This document shows positions 45,241 to 54,255 of a stretch of DNA of 64,000 bases, one piece after another; positions within the stretch are counted from its first letter, which is position 1, and every line of letters begins with the position of its first letter. The stretch is from positions 1 through 64,000 of the forward strand of contig NZ_AYMG01000020.1 of NCBI RefSeq assembly GCF_000633455.1. The letters are read 5' to 3'. This stretch comes from Pedobacter jeongneungensis. Its GTDB lineage: Bacteria; Bacteroidota; Bacteroidia; Sphingobacteriales; Sphingobacteriaceae. The notes under the pieces are model-generated. The model ran no database searches. It saw only the letters and a program-made list of their open reading frames with translations, and was not told where the DNA came from. The translations under genes were made by a program, and so were the position numbers.

Positions 45241-45262
45241 GTACTCGGGGCGGGAATCGAAC
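45241..45262 (-). other. tRNA 3'-end fragment, candidate attachment site
   Basis: On the minus strand this reads GTTCGATTCCCGCCCCGAGT followed by AC. It has the T-loop TTCGATT, a T-stem strand CCCGC and a seven-base acceptor strand CCCGAGT plus A. The T-stem partner, anticodon arm and 5' half are absent in the adjacent sequence, so it is a fragment and not a gene. Such fragments mark where an integrative element inserted at a tRNA. Confidence 0.55.
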
Positions 45263-45686
45263 TGTGTCCTTAAGTGGTTGATTTACAAAGATATCTTTGT
45301 GTTCAAAACGTTGGAAGCACGGATGACGCACTAGAGCCTCATATGGTCAGGATATCAAATTACTTGTTACTAAAAAGCCTGCAATACTTAAATTATTGAT
45401 TCAAGTCACTACAATCCTTATCAATTCAAAGTTACGAATTCCTAGCTTAATATACGCGACCGATATTTAAATTTTGTCGATATATGAAAAGGTCATTGAA
45501 AACGTTAGTGTACACCTCCACCTATTATTTGATATGGCATGTAGTATTCCGAGATCGTTGCAAGGAAAGGTATGATCCGGACTGACCAGAAAAGAATTAT
45601 AAAATTAGTAATAGATTATAGGTCTGGAATACCAACTTATTGTTTGTAATAAATTGACAAAAGTTGTATTTTACACAAAAAAAGAT

Positions 45687-45890
45687 ATGGCACATATATT
45701 ATTGGATCGCGCAGTACCCTATACTAGGGACCACGATATTAGCGTTCCGGAAGGCTTTGTTTTCAGCCGTTCATTAGGAGCATGGTACTCAACAGTCGAT
45801 GGTACCCACCTCGTCGAAAGGCCGGGGTATCCTGGTGGTGGAACGAAGAAGAACGATATTGAGACTGGGGAAGACCAAAAGGGCCAATGA
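45687..45890 (+). CDS. Candidate RiPP (graspetide-type) precursor peptide
   Basis: ATG 45687 gives a 67-residue peptide; a TTG at 45654 would add 11 residues. The N-terminal part (AHILLDRAVPYTRDHDISVP) could be a leader. The C-terminal tail GGGTKKNDIETGEDQKGQ carries Thr and several Asp/Glu residues, the residue types joined by ester or amide bonds in graspetides. It is placed directly before an ATP-grasp peptide ligase and overlaps its start by four bases. No repeat of a known core (TxKxPSD) is present, so it would be a new type. Identification rests on context and composition, with no family match that I recognise. Confidence 0.55.
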   Translation: MAHILLDRAVPYTRDHDISVPEGFVFSRSLGAWYSTVDGTHLVERPGYPGGGTKKNDIETGEDQKGQ

Positions 45891-46825
45891 TCAATCCGCT
45901 CGTACTGATTATATCCACTACTTTAGATTTTGCCACTGACAGAATTGCCATTCTCCTTTATAAAAAAAACATCCCGTTTCTAAGGCTTAATCGTGATGAA
46001 TTTGACAAGTACCACATCGAACTTGATCCAATATCTTCTATCATGAATGTCAGTATTGAGGGCCTAAATTATAGGGTGGAAAATTCTGCAGTATTAGCAA
46101 TTTACTACAGGGCACCAACTTTCCTTCGGGACATATATCAGGAAGGACTTAATGAAGAGCAGCAGCTTTTTCGCACGCAATGGGCGGCTTTCATGCGCGG
46201 TTTGATCATCTTCGATCTAGCCCGATGGTTTAATCATCCCGTAGATACCTATAGGGCAGAGAACAAAGCGTACCAGTTGCGCATTGCCAATAAATTGGGT
46301 TTCGCTGTCCCTATATCAAAAATTACAAATTCAACTCTTGCGGAATATGGCGCAAATACTGTGGCTGTAAAATCCATTGATACAGCCATTGTTGGAAATT
46401 CATCCTACGAGAAGTTTGTCTATACACAAATATACGACTTAAATGAGCTGCCGCGTGAGCATTTTAGTTCTCCTTTTTTCATACAACAAGCCCTAGTTCC
46501 TAAAACGGATATCCGGGTAACAATAGTTGGAGATTGGCTACTCGCTGTGTCGATAACTGCGGAGGAAAGAATTGGTGGTGATTGGCGCAAACACGGCTTA
46601 CCATTGACGTACAAAGTGATTGATCTCCCTATTGATACCTTAACTCGTTGCAGGGAATATGTGCGTTTTTTCAACCTTCCATATTGCGCGATGGACCTGG
46701 TTTTCTTTGACGACAATTATTATTTCATTGAGATCAATCCAACTGGAGAGTGGTCTTTCATTCAGGAAAATACCGCTCAAGAGATAGATTTAGTAATTAC
46801 CAAAGCACTTATCCAAAATGATTAG
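45887..46825 (+). CDS. ATP-grasp peptide ligase, MvdC/MvdD-like
   Basis: A 312-residue protein. The N-terminal part (LVLIISTTLDFATDRIAILLYKK) resembles the pre-ATP-grasp domain. The C-terminal ATP-grasp core has AMDLVFFDDNYYFIEINPTGEWSFIQ; the ExNPxGxW form is characteristic of microviridin-type ribosomal peptide maturases. An ATP-binding Lys lies in TVAVKSID. These enzymes make intramolecular esters or amides between Thr/Ser/Lys and Asp/Glu side chains of a precursor. Start and stop overlap both neighbours, so the three genes form one operon. The substrate is probably the peptide encoded just upstream. Confidence 0.85.
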   Translation: MINPLVLIISTTLDFATDRIAILLYKKNIPFLRLNRDEFDKYHIELDPISSIMNVSIEGLNYRVENSAVLAIYYRAPTFLRDIYQEGLNEEQQLFRTQWAAFMRGLIIFDLARWFNHPVDTYRAENKAYQLRIANKLGFAVPISKITNSTLAEYGANTVAVKSIDTAIVGNSSYEKFVYTQIYDLNELPREHFSSPFFIQQALVPKTDIRVTIVGDWLLAVSITAEERIGGDWRKHGLPLTYKVIDLPIDTLTRCREYVRFFNLPYCAMDLVFFDDNYYFIEINPTGEWSFIQENTAQEIDLVITKALIQND

Positions 46826-47426
46826 CGAATTCCTTAAGCAACAATGTGTTCCTGGATGGTATGCTGATCATGCCAATCGAAAGTTAGACCGCTTAATTGT
46901 GGTCAATTCGAAGAAAAAGATATTAGGACTTTTAAAACCTTCAGATGATAAGGCTTTTGAAAGGCTTAAACTTGATTTCGCTAAACAGACAGAAAGAAAA
47001 AAAAACTTAGAAGATAAAGCGAAGAGCATATTGGGCACAATCTCAATTTCTATTACTGCAATTACCTTTAGTCTCGGATTTCAGGGACTTAAAAGTGGTT
47101 TTAGTTATACTGGCATTATACTGATTCTAAGTGTGATTAATTTCGTAGCAGCAACAATCAGGGCAATACAAGGGTTGAACTTAAGGGCTTTTTACACTTA
47201 TGAAACAGGTATCACGATAACGAGGTACCACATCCACTATGAGCAAAATGAGCAAGATGCCGACTTTGAAAAGTTGATTCGCTTCAAAGTTCTTAACGAT
47301 CTTATCCTTAGTAAGATTGCTAATAGTACATACGCAGCCTATATTTTAGTAAGGAATGGTATTATTCTTTTTGGGTTGTTCTTTTTCCTTGAACTTTTTT
47401 CACGTTGGGGCCTTATTCCAACTTAG
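46818..47426 (+). CDS. Membrane protein of the ATP-grasp cassette, SLATT/effector-like
   Basis: A 202-residue protein. Residues 1-70 are soluble and charged. Two close helices (SILGTISISITAITFSLGF and IILILSVINFVAATIRAI) follow the motif LEDKAKSILG, and a further helix lies at residues 170-195. The D-K-A-x-x-I-L motif before paired helices resembles two-helix effector proteins of bacterial defence systems (SLATT and Pycsar TM types). That similarity is by eye and needs a profile search. Its start overlaps the ligase gene by eight bases. Confidence 0.7.
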   Translation: MISEFLKQQCVPGWYADHANRKLDRLIVVNSKKKILGLLKPSDDKAFERLKLDFAKQTERKKNLEDKAKSILGTISISITAITFSLGFQGLKSGFSYTGIILILSVINFVAATIRAIQGLNLRAFYTYETGITITRYHIHYEQNEQDADFEKLIRFKVLNDLILSKIANSTYAAYILVRNGIILFGLFFFLELFSRWGLIPT

Positions 47427-47497
47427 CCACGATATTATAAAATTTGTGTGGTCCGGAATTTATTTTTAGCTACGTTTTAGAGCCCCGAATTAGTGCC

Positions 47498-47773
47498 TCA
47501 AAGATTAAATAACTCACTAATAATAGAATTAATTTCCGAAGACTTATTGTTATTTTTTAAATTTTCGTATATACTATTTTCTTTAAGCTTGTTCCTGACA
47601 TATTCTTTATGATAGTCACTATCTAAATAAATTCCAAGATTAAGGCACTCGCTTACGTAATTTATTTCTTCGCAAATTCTCTCCATTTCGGCTTTTAAAA
47701 AAACTTGAAAAAAATCAGTTGGTGGCGGATTAAAAGTTGGCGCTAGGCCTTTTGCAAACTCGTTTTTCAACAA
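47498..47773 (-). CDS. Hypothetical fragment of 91 residues
   Basis: The frame starts at a TTG directly after a TAA stop, so the N-terminus is probably missing. The residues (TDFFQVFLKAEMERICEEINYVSECLNLG and so on) look like real protein, mostly helical. It overlaps the oppositely oriented fragment at 47737-48060. No family recognised. It may be a remnant of a lost gene. Confidence 0.3.
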   Translation of the reverse strand: MLKNEFAKGLAPTFNPPPTDFFQVFLKAEMERICEEINYVSECLNLGIYLDSDYHKEYVRNKLKENSIYENLKNNNKSSEINSIISELFNL

Positions 47774-48060
47774 TTACAAAATTTCAGATTGGTTTTTTTG
47801 GCCGTCTATTGAATTACCCCCGAGACAGGTCTTTCCTGATTGAAGAGGTGCCGCAGGAATGGGGCGACGCTTATCAAGTATGGCTGCAGGGTAATGATAT
47901 TAGAGATTTTCTGGTGCGCAAAGCCAGCATCGAAGATCTCTTCCACGGTGGAAAGATATATAGAAATCGACAGGAGGCTAACGTATGGGTAAATTTCAGA
48001 GCACTCGAGGAGAGTAAACTAAAATCGTTCGCATCGGTAGTCGCGCGGAAAAAGCGGTAA
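47737..48060 (+). pseudogene. Remnant C-terminal fragment of an unknown protein
   Basis: About 107 codons from a TTG. Residues from FLIEEVPQEWGDAYQVW to the end (FASVVARKKR) read as a normal soluble protein tail, while the first 25 residues do not. This suggests a gene whose front was lost, with the junction near 47,800. Confidence 0.35.
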
Positions 48061-48100
48061 CAGATAAGCACAAGTTAGCATTATTAGCTTATTATGGGCT

Positions 48101-48280
48101 GTGCTGGCAGGGCTTTTAACTATTATTTTGGTTGGGATTATAGGGTTCTCTATAAGTCTGGAAAGAAAATCTATTCGCATCAACTTTTTGAAAACAATGC
48201 GTATCCTAGTAGGTATTGCAGCGCTGTTATACTTATATATGTTGGCTTTATACGGTAAGGCTAATGCTCTACAACCCTGA
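48101..48280 (+). CDS. Small two-helix membrane protein (possible remnant)
   Basis: GTG 48101 to TGA 48280 gives 59 residues with two clear hydrophobic helices (LAGLLTIILVGIIGFSIS and ILVGIAALLYLYMLALYG) separated by a basic loop (LERKSIRINFLK). No ATG is available; the frame is closed by TAA at 48065. It could be a small membrane protein or the end of a larger one. It lies between the fragment at 47737 and the Septu-like ATPase. Confidence 0.4.
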   Translation: MLAGLLTIILVGIIGFSISLERKSIRINFLKTMRILVGIAALLYLYMLALYGKANALQP

Positions 48281-48451
48281 AATAATAAACCTTATTTTCT
48301 TCACAGAATTCATTAAGATTTTCCAGCTCTGAAATGATACCCGGAGGCAACAAGATGGAAAATATTAGGTAAGTAGTAATTACTAGAATTGAATGTCTGT
48401 TTTTTTTACTTATTTTTATTTTTTTGTGTTGACCATTATTTGACTACCAAT

Positions 48452-50137
48452 ATGTTAATTTCAGAAATCCATCAAAATGTCTTTGACTTTTTAATGGAAG
48501 AACACCGGACAAGAAAAGATTTCTTCTTTTTGACACGCCAACTGAACCGGAATGCAAGGCTAGAAAAAGGCTATTGGCTACTTGGAGGGGATAACTACGT
48601 TTGTGTTTCATTTTGGATGGGTAGGGATGATGCCACAAAATCGCCAAGGACATCCTTTATAATTCGATTAGATGGGACATCCTATCTTGAAATAAATTCG
48701 AAATCTTCAGATAAGCCGTTTTTTACCTCAGACTTTTTCGAAAAATTAGGATTTACCCAGCTTTCTTCCGATCAAATTAATCAAAAAGTCTATAAAAGCT
48801 TTGGAGAAGATTATATGAATTCTCTAAAATCCTTTATTGATGGTGACAAAAGCATTATTGATGAGTTCGTGCAGCAAAAGGTACTCTCAATGCCTGATGA
48901 AATGCTTTCCAAACGCGGGATCGACTTCATTTGGCCAGGCAGTTTCGAGAAGCAACTTAGGATCATTGGCAAGTATCAAAAAATACATGAAGAAAAGGAG
49001 CGAAAAACAGGGTACGTGAGAAGTTTCAATATCAGAAAATTTGGTAGGATTGCAAATCTAAAAATGAAAGATATTCCACAAGGATGTAGATGGGTATTCC
49101 TCACGGGTGAAAATGGGTCAGGTAAAACGTCAATTTTACGGGCGTTGGCTGCTGCTATAGTCAGTAATAATGATGACGGAAATGAAGCAGCCGAAAATTA
49201 TAGGGACTTTAATGTACAGCTCGGCCTTGAAACAGCAACCGGTATAGTACGTAAAACCGTCAAAGGGGTAGACGACTTTCACGACAAGGCCAAACTAACA
49301 AAGGGATTTGCTGCATATGGTCCTGTAAGATTATTGAGCCAAGGAAGTTTAAACGGAAGTCTGATGGGTTTCGACAAAGACCGCATTAGTCAAAGAGCAA
49401 CATTCGGCCTTTTCAATCCGATTGGTATACTCAGGGATTTGAGCGACGATTTTGTGTTTAAGGTAAGACCTAAGTATCACGAAATGACCCTGAATGATTT
49501 TCTTGAGAATATTGAAAGGAATCTTGAGATAATACTGCCCAATATAGATAAGGTAAATATCGTTGACTCTGAATCCGGGCGTAGTATTCAATATCACCAG
49601 CGAGGAATCAACCCTAAAAATACACAAGAGCCTGTTGGTTTCGATCAGCTGCCATCTGGCACCAGAAATTTTGCAGCCCTAATACTTGACTTATTGCTTC
49701 GTTTTACTGAACAGCAAGAGGTATCAGATATTTCGGACTTTGTTGGAACTGTACTGATTGACGAAATTGATCTTCATTTACATCCAAAGATGCAAAAAGA
49801 GATTATTGTACAATTAGCCGAAACTTTCCCCAATATACAGTTCATCGTGACAACTCATAGTCCAATACCAATGCTGGGTGCACCACCAAATTCGACATTT
49901 ATTAATGTTTATAAAGACGAAGAAAATAATATTAACGCGACGAAATTGGAAATAGATATCGCTAATCTGCTTCCTAATTCAATTCTGACCTCACCAATTT
50001 TCAACTTTGGTGAATTGATAAATGAAAATCATGATAGGGCGGAGCGACTAATGACAGAAGATGATTACGATGATGCAGTCTTTTACAGGATACTTGAAAG
50101 GAAACTGAGGGAACATAATATAAATCCGAATAGATGA
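48452..50137 (+). CDS. ptuA: Septu-like AAA ATPase (PtuA-type)
   Basis: Start at 48452 (MLISEIHQNVF) is preferred; the upstream ATG at 48389 adds a hydrophobic stretch not expected in this family. The 561-residue protein has an N-terminal region of about 180 residues of unknown fold, then an ABC-type ATPase: Walker A GENGSGKTS at about 219-227, a signature-like LPSGTRNFAALIL, Walker B VLIDEIDLHLHP and the His-switch VTTHSPIP. Overlap of four bases with an HNH nuclease gene gives the ATPase-plus-HNH layout of Septu defence systems, where the ATPase controls the nuclease during phage infection. The N-terminal domain is not one I recognise from PtuA. Confidence 0.75.
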   Translation: MLISEIHQNVFDFLMEEHRTRKDFFFLTRQLNRNARLEKGYWLLGGDNYVCVSFWMGRDDATKSPRTSFIIRLDGTSYLEINSKSSDKPFFTSDFFEKLGFTQLSSDQINQKVYKSFGEDYMNSLKSFIDGDKSIIDEFVQQKVLSMPDEMLSKRGIDFIWPGSFEKQLRIIGKYQKIHEEKERKTGYVRSFNIRKFGRIANLKMKDIPQGCRWVFLTGENGSGKTSILRALAAAIVSNNDDGNEAAENYRDFNVQLGLETATGIVRKTVKGVDDFHDKAKLTKGFAAYGPVRLLSQGSLNGSLMGFDKDRISQRATFGLFNPIGILRDLSDDFVFKVRPKYHEMTLNDFLENIERNLEIILPNIDKVNIVDSESGRSIQYHQRGINPKNTQEPVGFDQLPSGTRNFAALILDLLLRFTEQQEVSDISDFVGTVLIDEIDLHLHPKMQKEIIVQLAETFPNIQFIVTTHSPIPMLGAPPNSTFINVYKDEENNINATKLEIDIANLLPNSILTSPIFNFGELINENHDRAERLMTEDDYDDAVFYRILERKLREHNINPNR

Positions 50138-51063
50138 TCCATTTGCCAATCAAAGACAGGGATCTGCCACCGGCAAGGTTATCGGTACCCGGTGCGCTGC
50201 GACAGATTTGCAGAGCAATAGAAGCTTTAGATGGAGAGGTTTACAATGCCAGCTATTATCCGCATAATGAGGTTGTAGGTTTATTGCGCGCTTATTCTAT
50301 ACACAAAGTAGAGTTAGAGCCAGGTGACAGGCCTAAATGTAATTATTGCGAATCACAGATCGAGCACGCGGTAACTTTACAGGTGGAGCATTATCGGCCT
50401 AAAGCAAAAGTGGAGGCTGGAGAAAATGATCATATCGAATTGCCAGGATATTATTGGTTAGGCCTTGAATGGACGAACCTATTGTTGGCATGCCCCAAGT
50501 GCAACGGAAAAGATGCAAAAGGCAGCAAATTTCCAATACGGGGCAACAGAGCCCCAGCCCACAGTCCGGTCGAACAACACAATAATAATAATGTGCTGGT
50601 CAGAGTAAATTGTTATGCAGATGTTGGCCCATTGCAGCAGGAACAGGCTATCCTGCTTAATCCAGAAATTGACCATCCAGAACTGTATCTCACCTTTGAC
50701 CTTCTTGGTAACATTGAGGGGTTCGGGAATGACGCGGATCGGGGAGAAATCAGCAAGGATACTTACCGGCTGAACAGAGATGAGCTTGTTGTCTGTCGCC
50801 AGAAAGTTTGGAATGATTTAAAAAATGAAATCAATCTATGTATCGCCGGGCATCGGATGCTGGAATTGAATGAGCAGGCCCTTAGATACTGTTTTCGGAA
50901 CATCGCAAACAAATTATTGATAAGGAAATTGCCAACAGAAGAATACACACTTTGGGGACGGTTTATTAATGATAACCTGGCAGATTTTTTACAGGAAATA
51001 GATAACTTCTACGCTGATATTTTTAGGGAAGTATACAATGGGTTGTTGGTTGTAAATCCTTAG
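50134..51063 (+). CDS. ptuB: HNH endonuclease of the Septu-like system (PtuB-type)
   Basis: A 309-residue protein. The HNH core shows a CNYCE pair (Cys69, Cys72), the HNH motif VEHYRPKAKV with His about 88, LEWTNLLLACPKCNGKDAKGSKFP with the second cysteine pair. This is the TIGR02646/PtuB nuclease type also found as a retron Ec78 effector. The C-terminal 150 residues are helical and unassigned. It overlaps the ATPase gene by four bases (ATGA). It probably cuts nucleic acid when the ATPase senses infection. Confidence 0.8.
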   Translation: MIHLPIKDRDLPPARLSVPGALRQICRAIEALDGEVYNASYYPHNEVVGLLRAYSIHKVELEPGDRPKCNYCESQIEHAVTLQVEHYRPKAKVEAGENDHIELPGYYWLGLEWTNLLLACPKCNGKDAKGSKFPIRGNRAPAHSPVEQHNNNNVLVRVNCYADVGPLQQEQAILLNPEIDHPELYLTFDLLGNIEGFGNDADRGEISKDTYRLNRDELVVCRQKVWNDLKNEINLCIAGHRMLELNEQALRYCFRNIANKLLIRKLPTEEYTLWGRFINDNLADFLQEIDNFYADIFREVYNGLLVVNP

Positions 51064-51329
51064 TTAGAAACATCAGCCAATCGGGGAAGAATTGTAAAAT
51101 GAGAATTAGTTGACAGAAAAACCGAGGAAAATGCCGATCCCTCGTAAAGTTAAAAGAACTGCAAGTCTACACAGAAACCGACGCTTTTGCAGCACACATA
51201 ATTTTGCCCAACTTTATCCAAATCCCACCCACCAACCAAAAGATAAATGGTTGATAATTTAGAGGCAACTTTAGAGAGAAAAGAACTTGAAAAAATTAAC
51301 TTTGCCAATCGGAAAATTGAAGTAGTAAA

Positions 51330-54251
51330 ATGACAACTAAAATAGAAACGAAACAGTTTCAATATGAAATACAAGCCTATCAAGAGGACTGCGTAAATAA
51401 CATTATCAGTCTTTTTGAAAGCCTTCGCCAAAAAGCAAATTTTGGTGATGTATTAACGGCACACCATAAAAAAAATAAATACAATTTTCCTGTTCAAGAC
51501 AACAAAAACATTGACATAATGATGGAAACGGGAACGGGTAAAACCTTCACGTTTATCAAATCTATTTTTGAACTGAGCAAAAACTTTGGTTACAAGAAAT
51601 TTATTGTTCTTATTCCGACCGTTCCAATCCGTGAAGGAACAAAAACAAACTTAGAAGACACTAAGGATTATTTTAAGAGCTTTTATGCCAATGAAAGAGA
51701 AAAGGAAATTGAAACCTTCGTTTACGAAGGCGGAAATATTTCTACGGTAAAGCAATTTATAGGCACTTCGCATTTATCGGTTTTGGTAATGACACCAAGC
51801 TCGTTTCACAGAAATGACAATATTCTGAATCGACCGTTAGAACGAGAAATGAACGCACCTGAATTATTTGTAAATAATCAGGAACCGCCAAAATCGTATT
51901 TGGAATGTTTGAAACGCTTAAATCCAATCGTGATAATGGACGAGCCTCACCGTTTCGAAGGCAATGCCTTTAAAACCTATTTTGAAGGTTTTGATAACTT
52001 CTATTTGCGTTTTGGTGCAACATTTCCAAAGAAGACAGGCAGTTTGCCTTTATCAAACGTGGCGTATGTATTAGATAGCATTTCTTCTTTCCGACAAAAC
52101 TTAGTAAAGAAAATTGTGGTTTACACGCAAGACGTAATTGAAAATACAGATACACTCATTGGAATTGAAAAAGCTGGAACAGTTAATAAAGCCTTTGTTA
52201 GCACATTAACAAACGGAATTATTGCGAGACGGGAATTAGGCGTTGGGGCAGTTTTCAACAGTAAAAGCATAAAGAAAATAAACAAAGACAATATTGTTTT
52301 AGCGGACGACACCATTGAGAAAGTTGATTATTCATTGTCGGACGAATCATTACGGGCAATGATTAAAGAAACAATCAAAATACATTTTGAGAAAGAAAAA
52401 ACATTGTTTGAGCAAGGCGTAAAAGCACTCACTTTGTTTTTTATGGAAGCTGACACCAGTTTGTTTCGTGGCGAAAATCCAAAAGTCAAAAACATATTTG
52501 AAGAAGAATACAAAAAGCAATACACCGAAATTGTAAGTAAACTTGACCAAACAAGCGATTACTATAAATTCTTACAAAATGATTTTGACAGCGACAACAC
52601 TTTACAGGTTCACAAGGGATATTTCTCGGGCGACAAAGGCAACGCTGACGAAAAAGTAAAAGCAGGAGTTGATGAAATACTGAAAGACAAAAAGAAATTA
52701 CTTTCGTTTGAAAGTCCTTCACGTTTCATTTTTTCAATTTGGGCGTTGCAAGAAGGTTGGGACAACCCGAATGTTTTTACCATTTGCAAACTTTCCAATC
52801 AAGGAAGCGAAATTTCCAAAATGCAACAAATTGGGCGTGGTTTACGCATTTGTGTAAATCAAAACCTACAACGATACACGCTGAAAAACCTCAATGACGA
52901 CCAAGAAGAATTTTGGAAGATCAACAACCTTGACGTGGTTGTTTCAAGCAAAGAACAAGGTTTTGTTGAGGCAATTCAAAATGAAATTTTAAGTAACTCT
53001 TTCCTGATTTCTGAAACATTTACAGAGCAGGAACTGATTAAAACACTTAAAGAAAAATCCGGTTTTGATGATGATACGATAGTTACGTTGGTTGATGATG
53101 TGTTGAAGGACAAGAAAATGATTGTCCGCAAGGCAATTGTTGATGGACAAAAGATTTATGAAAAATCGCCTGACTTCTCTTTGATTTTGAAAGAACAAAA
53201 TTTGCCCGAAGAACAAGTAAAAGCAATTGAAAGCTTGTTTGCAACTGACACAAACACGTATGTTCAGAAAGCCGAGAAGCAAAAAGAGAAAAAGAAAGTT
53301 TTCATAAAGGCAACACACCTGCAAGAGTTCCAAAATTTATGGAACGCTATCAATAAAAATGCTTTTTATGTTATAGAAACTTTGACCGAAGAACAAGAAA
53401 GCCAATTGATACAAAACATTAAAACGCAAATAGAAGTCGTAAACATTGAGGAAATTTTGTTGCAGACTATTCGTGCAGAACTAAACGTGAACAAGATTGG
53501 TAAGCATGGAGCAATTACAGAAAAGCTAACCGACACAGTTTCATATAAAAGCAAAGTTGATTACTTAGAATTGGTTCGCACTTTGTCCAACAACACCAAA
53601 ACACCTATTTCATTTGTGGTTAAGGTTTTCAATGCCTTGAGTGATGATTTCAAAACTAAAATGCTTTGTAACAATCCTGAACAGGCACAAAGAGAAATTT
53701 CCGAAATAATCAATAAGAACTTAGTTGCAATGCTTAAAACAAACATTAAATATGACGGAATTAACGGAACAGGTTTGCCAAATGTATTCAAAACCGAAAA
53801 AGGAAAAACATATTTAGACACAGGAAGCGTTGGCAAATTTCAAAAAGAAATTGCAGGCGATTTTTCTTTGAAAACCAAATGGGTATTTGAAGAAGTAATT
53901 GAATACGACAGTGATTTTGAATTGGAAATTGTGGAACAAGACCCCGACATTGACAGTATTGAAATTTTCGGCAAACTTCCACGCCTGAAAATCAAAACAC
54001 CGTTAGGCGATTACAACCCCGACTTTTGCTATGCTATCAAAAGCAACGAAGGCAACAAAATATTCCTTGTAGTGGAAGCAAAAGGTTATAAATCGTCAAC
54101 AGCAATACCCGTAGATGAAAAAGGAAAAATTGACTTTGCCAAAAAGTATTTTGAGGCATTAGGTGAACACTACAAAGACCAAAACATTAAAATTTCATTT
54201 AAAGAACGTATCAATAAAACGCAATTAGCGGCATTGATAAACAACGCATAA
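51330..54251 (+). CDS. Type III restriction enzyme, Res subunit
   Basis: A 973-residue helicase-nuclease. Walker A is METGTGKTFTF (about 65-75), the DEAD-like box is IVIMDEPHRFEG (about 203), motif VI is QQIGRGLRI, and the C-terminal nuclease has PDFCYA and LVVEAKG (about 897-917), a PD-(D/E)xK site. It travels on DNA and cuts between two unmethylated inverted sites. It lies five bases upstream of the methyltransferase gene. AT-rich codon use, richer in A than the left part of the window, suggests transfer. Confidence 0.94.
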   Translation: MTTKIETKQFQYEIQAYQEDCVNNIISLFESLRQKANFGDVLTAHHKKNKYNFPVQDNKNIDIMMETGTGKTFTFIKSIFELSKNFGYKKFIVLIPTVPIREGTKTNLEDTKDYFKSFYANEREKEIETFVYEGGNISTVKQFIGTSHLSVLVMTPSSFHRNDNILNRPLEREMNAPELFVNNQEPPKSYLECLKRLNPIVIMDEPHRFEGNAFKTYFEGFDNFYLRFGATFPKKTGSLPLSNVAYVLDSISSFRQNLVKKIVVYTQDVIENTDTLIGIEKAGTVNKAFVSTLTNGIIARRELGVGAVFNSKSIKKINKDNIVLADDTIEKVDYSLSDESLRAMIKETIKIHFEKEKTLFEQGVKALTLFFMEADTSLFRGENPKVKNIFEEEYKKQYTEIVSKLDQTSDYYKFLQNDFDSDNTLQVHKGYFSGDKGNADEKVKAGVDEILKDKKKLLSFESPSRFIFSIWALQEGWDNPNVFTICKLSNQGSEISKMQQIGRGLRICVNQNLQRYTLKNLNDDQEEFWKINNLDVVVSSKEQGFVEAIQNEILSNSFLISETFTEQELIKTLKEKSGFDDDTIVTLVDDVLKDKKMIVRKAIVDGQKIYEKSPDFSLILKEQNLPEEQVKAIESLFATDTNTYVQKAEKQKEKKKVFIKATHLQEFQNLWNAINKNAFYVIETLTEEQESQLIQNIKTQIEVVNIEEILLQTIRAELNVNKIGKHGAITEKLTDTVSYKSKVDYLELVRTLSNNTKTPISFVVKVFNALSDDFKTKMLCNNPEQAQREISEIINKNLVAMLKTNIKYDGINGTGLPNVFKTEKGKTYLDTGSVGKFQKEIAGDFSLKTKWVFEEVIEYDSDFELEIVEQDPDIDSIEIFGKLPRLKIKTPLGDYNPDFCYAIKSNEGNKIFLVVEAKGYKSSTAIPVDEKGKIDFAKKYFEALGEHYKDQNIKISFKERINKTQLAALINNA

Positions 54252-54255
54252 GACA

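Larger units (their letters stand above)
45117..45686. other. Intergenic junction into the island
   Basis: After the terminator, bases 45241-45262 match a tRNA T-arm and acceptor end in reverse. From there to the peptide gene, about 390 bases carry no gene, with weak AT-rich structure. A Bacteroidota-type promoter may be present (TTTG at 45643-45646 and TATTTTAC at 45667-45674), but it would leave almost no leader before the ATG at 45687. Confidence 0.5.

Noticed and set aside
45241..45330. Complete tRNA gene on the minus strand
   Set aside because: Only the T-loop side and 3' acceptor strand are present. The T-stem 5' strand does not pair and no D or anticodon arm can be found.
51150..51431. 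93-codon minus-strand frame at the start of the Res gene
   Set aside because: It is largely antisense to the restriction gene start and its sequence is not protein-like.
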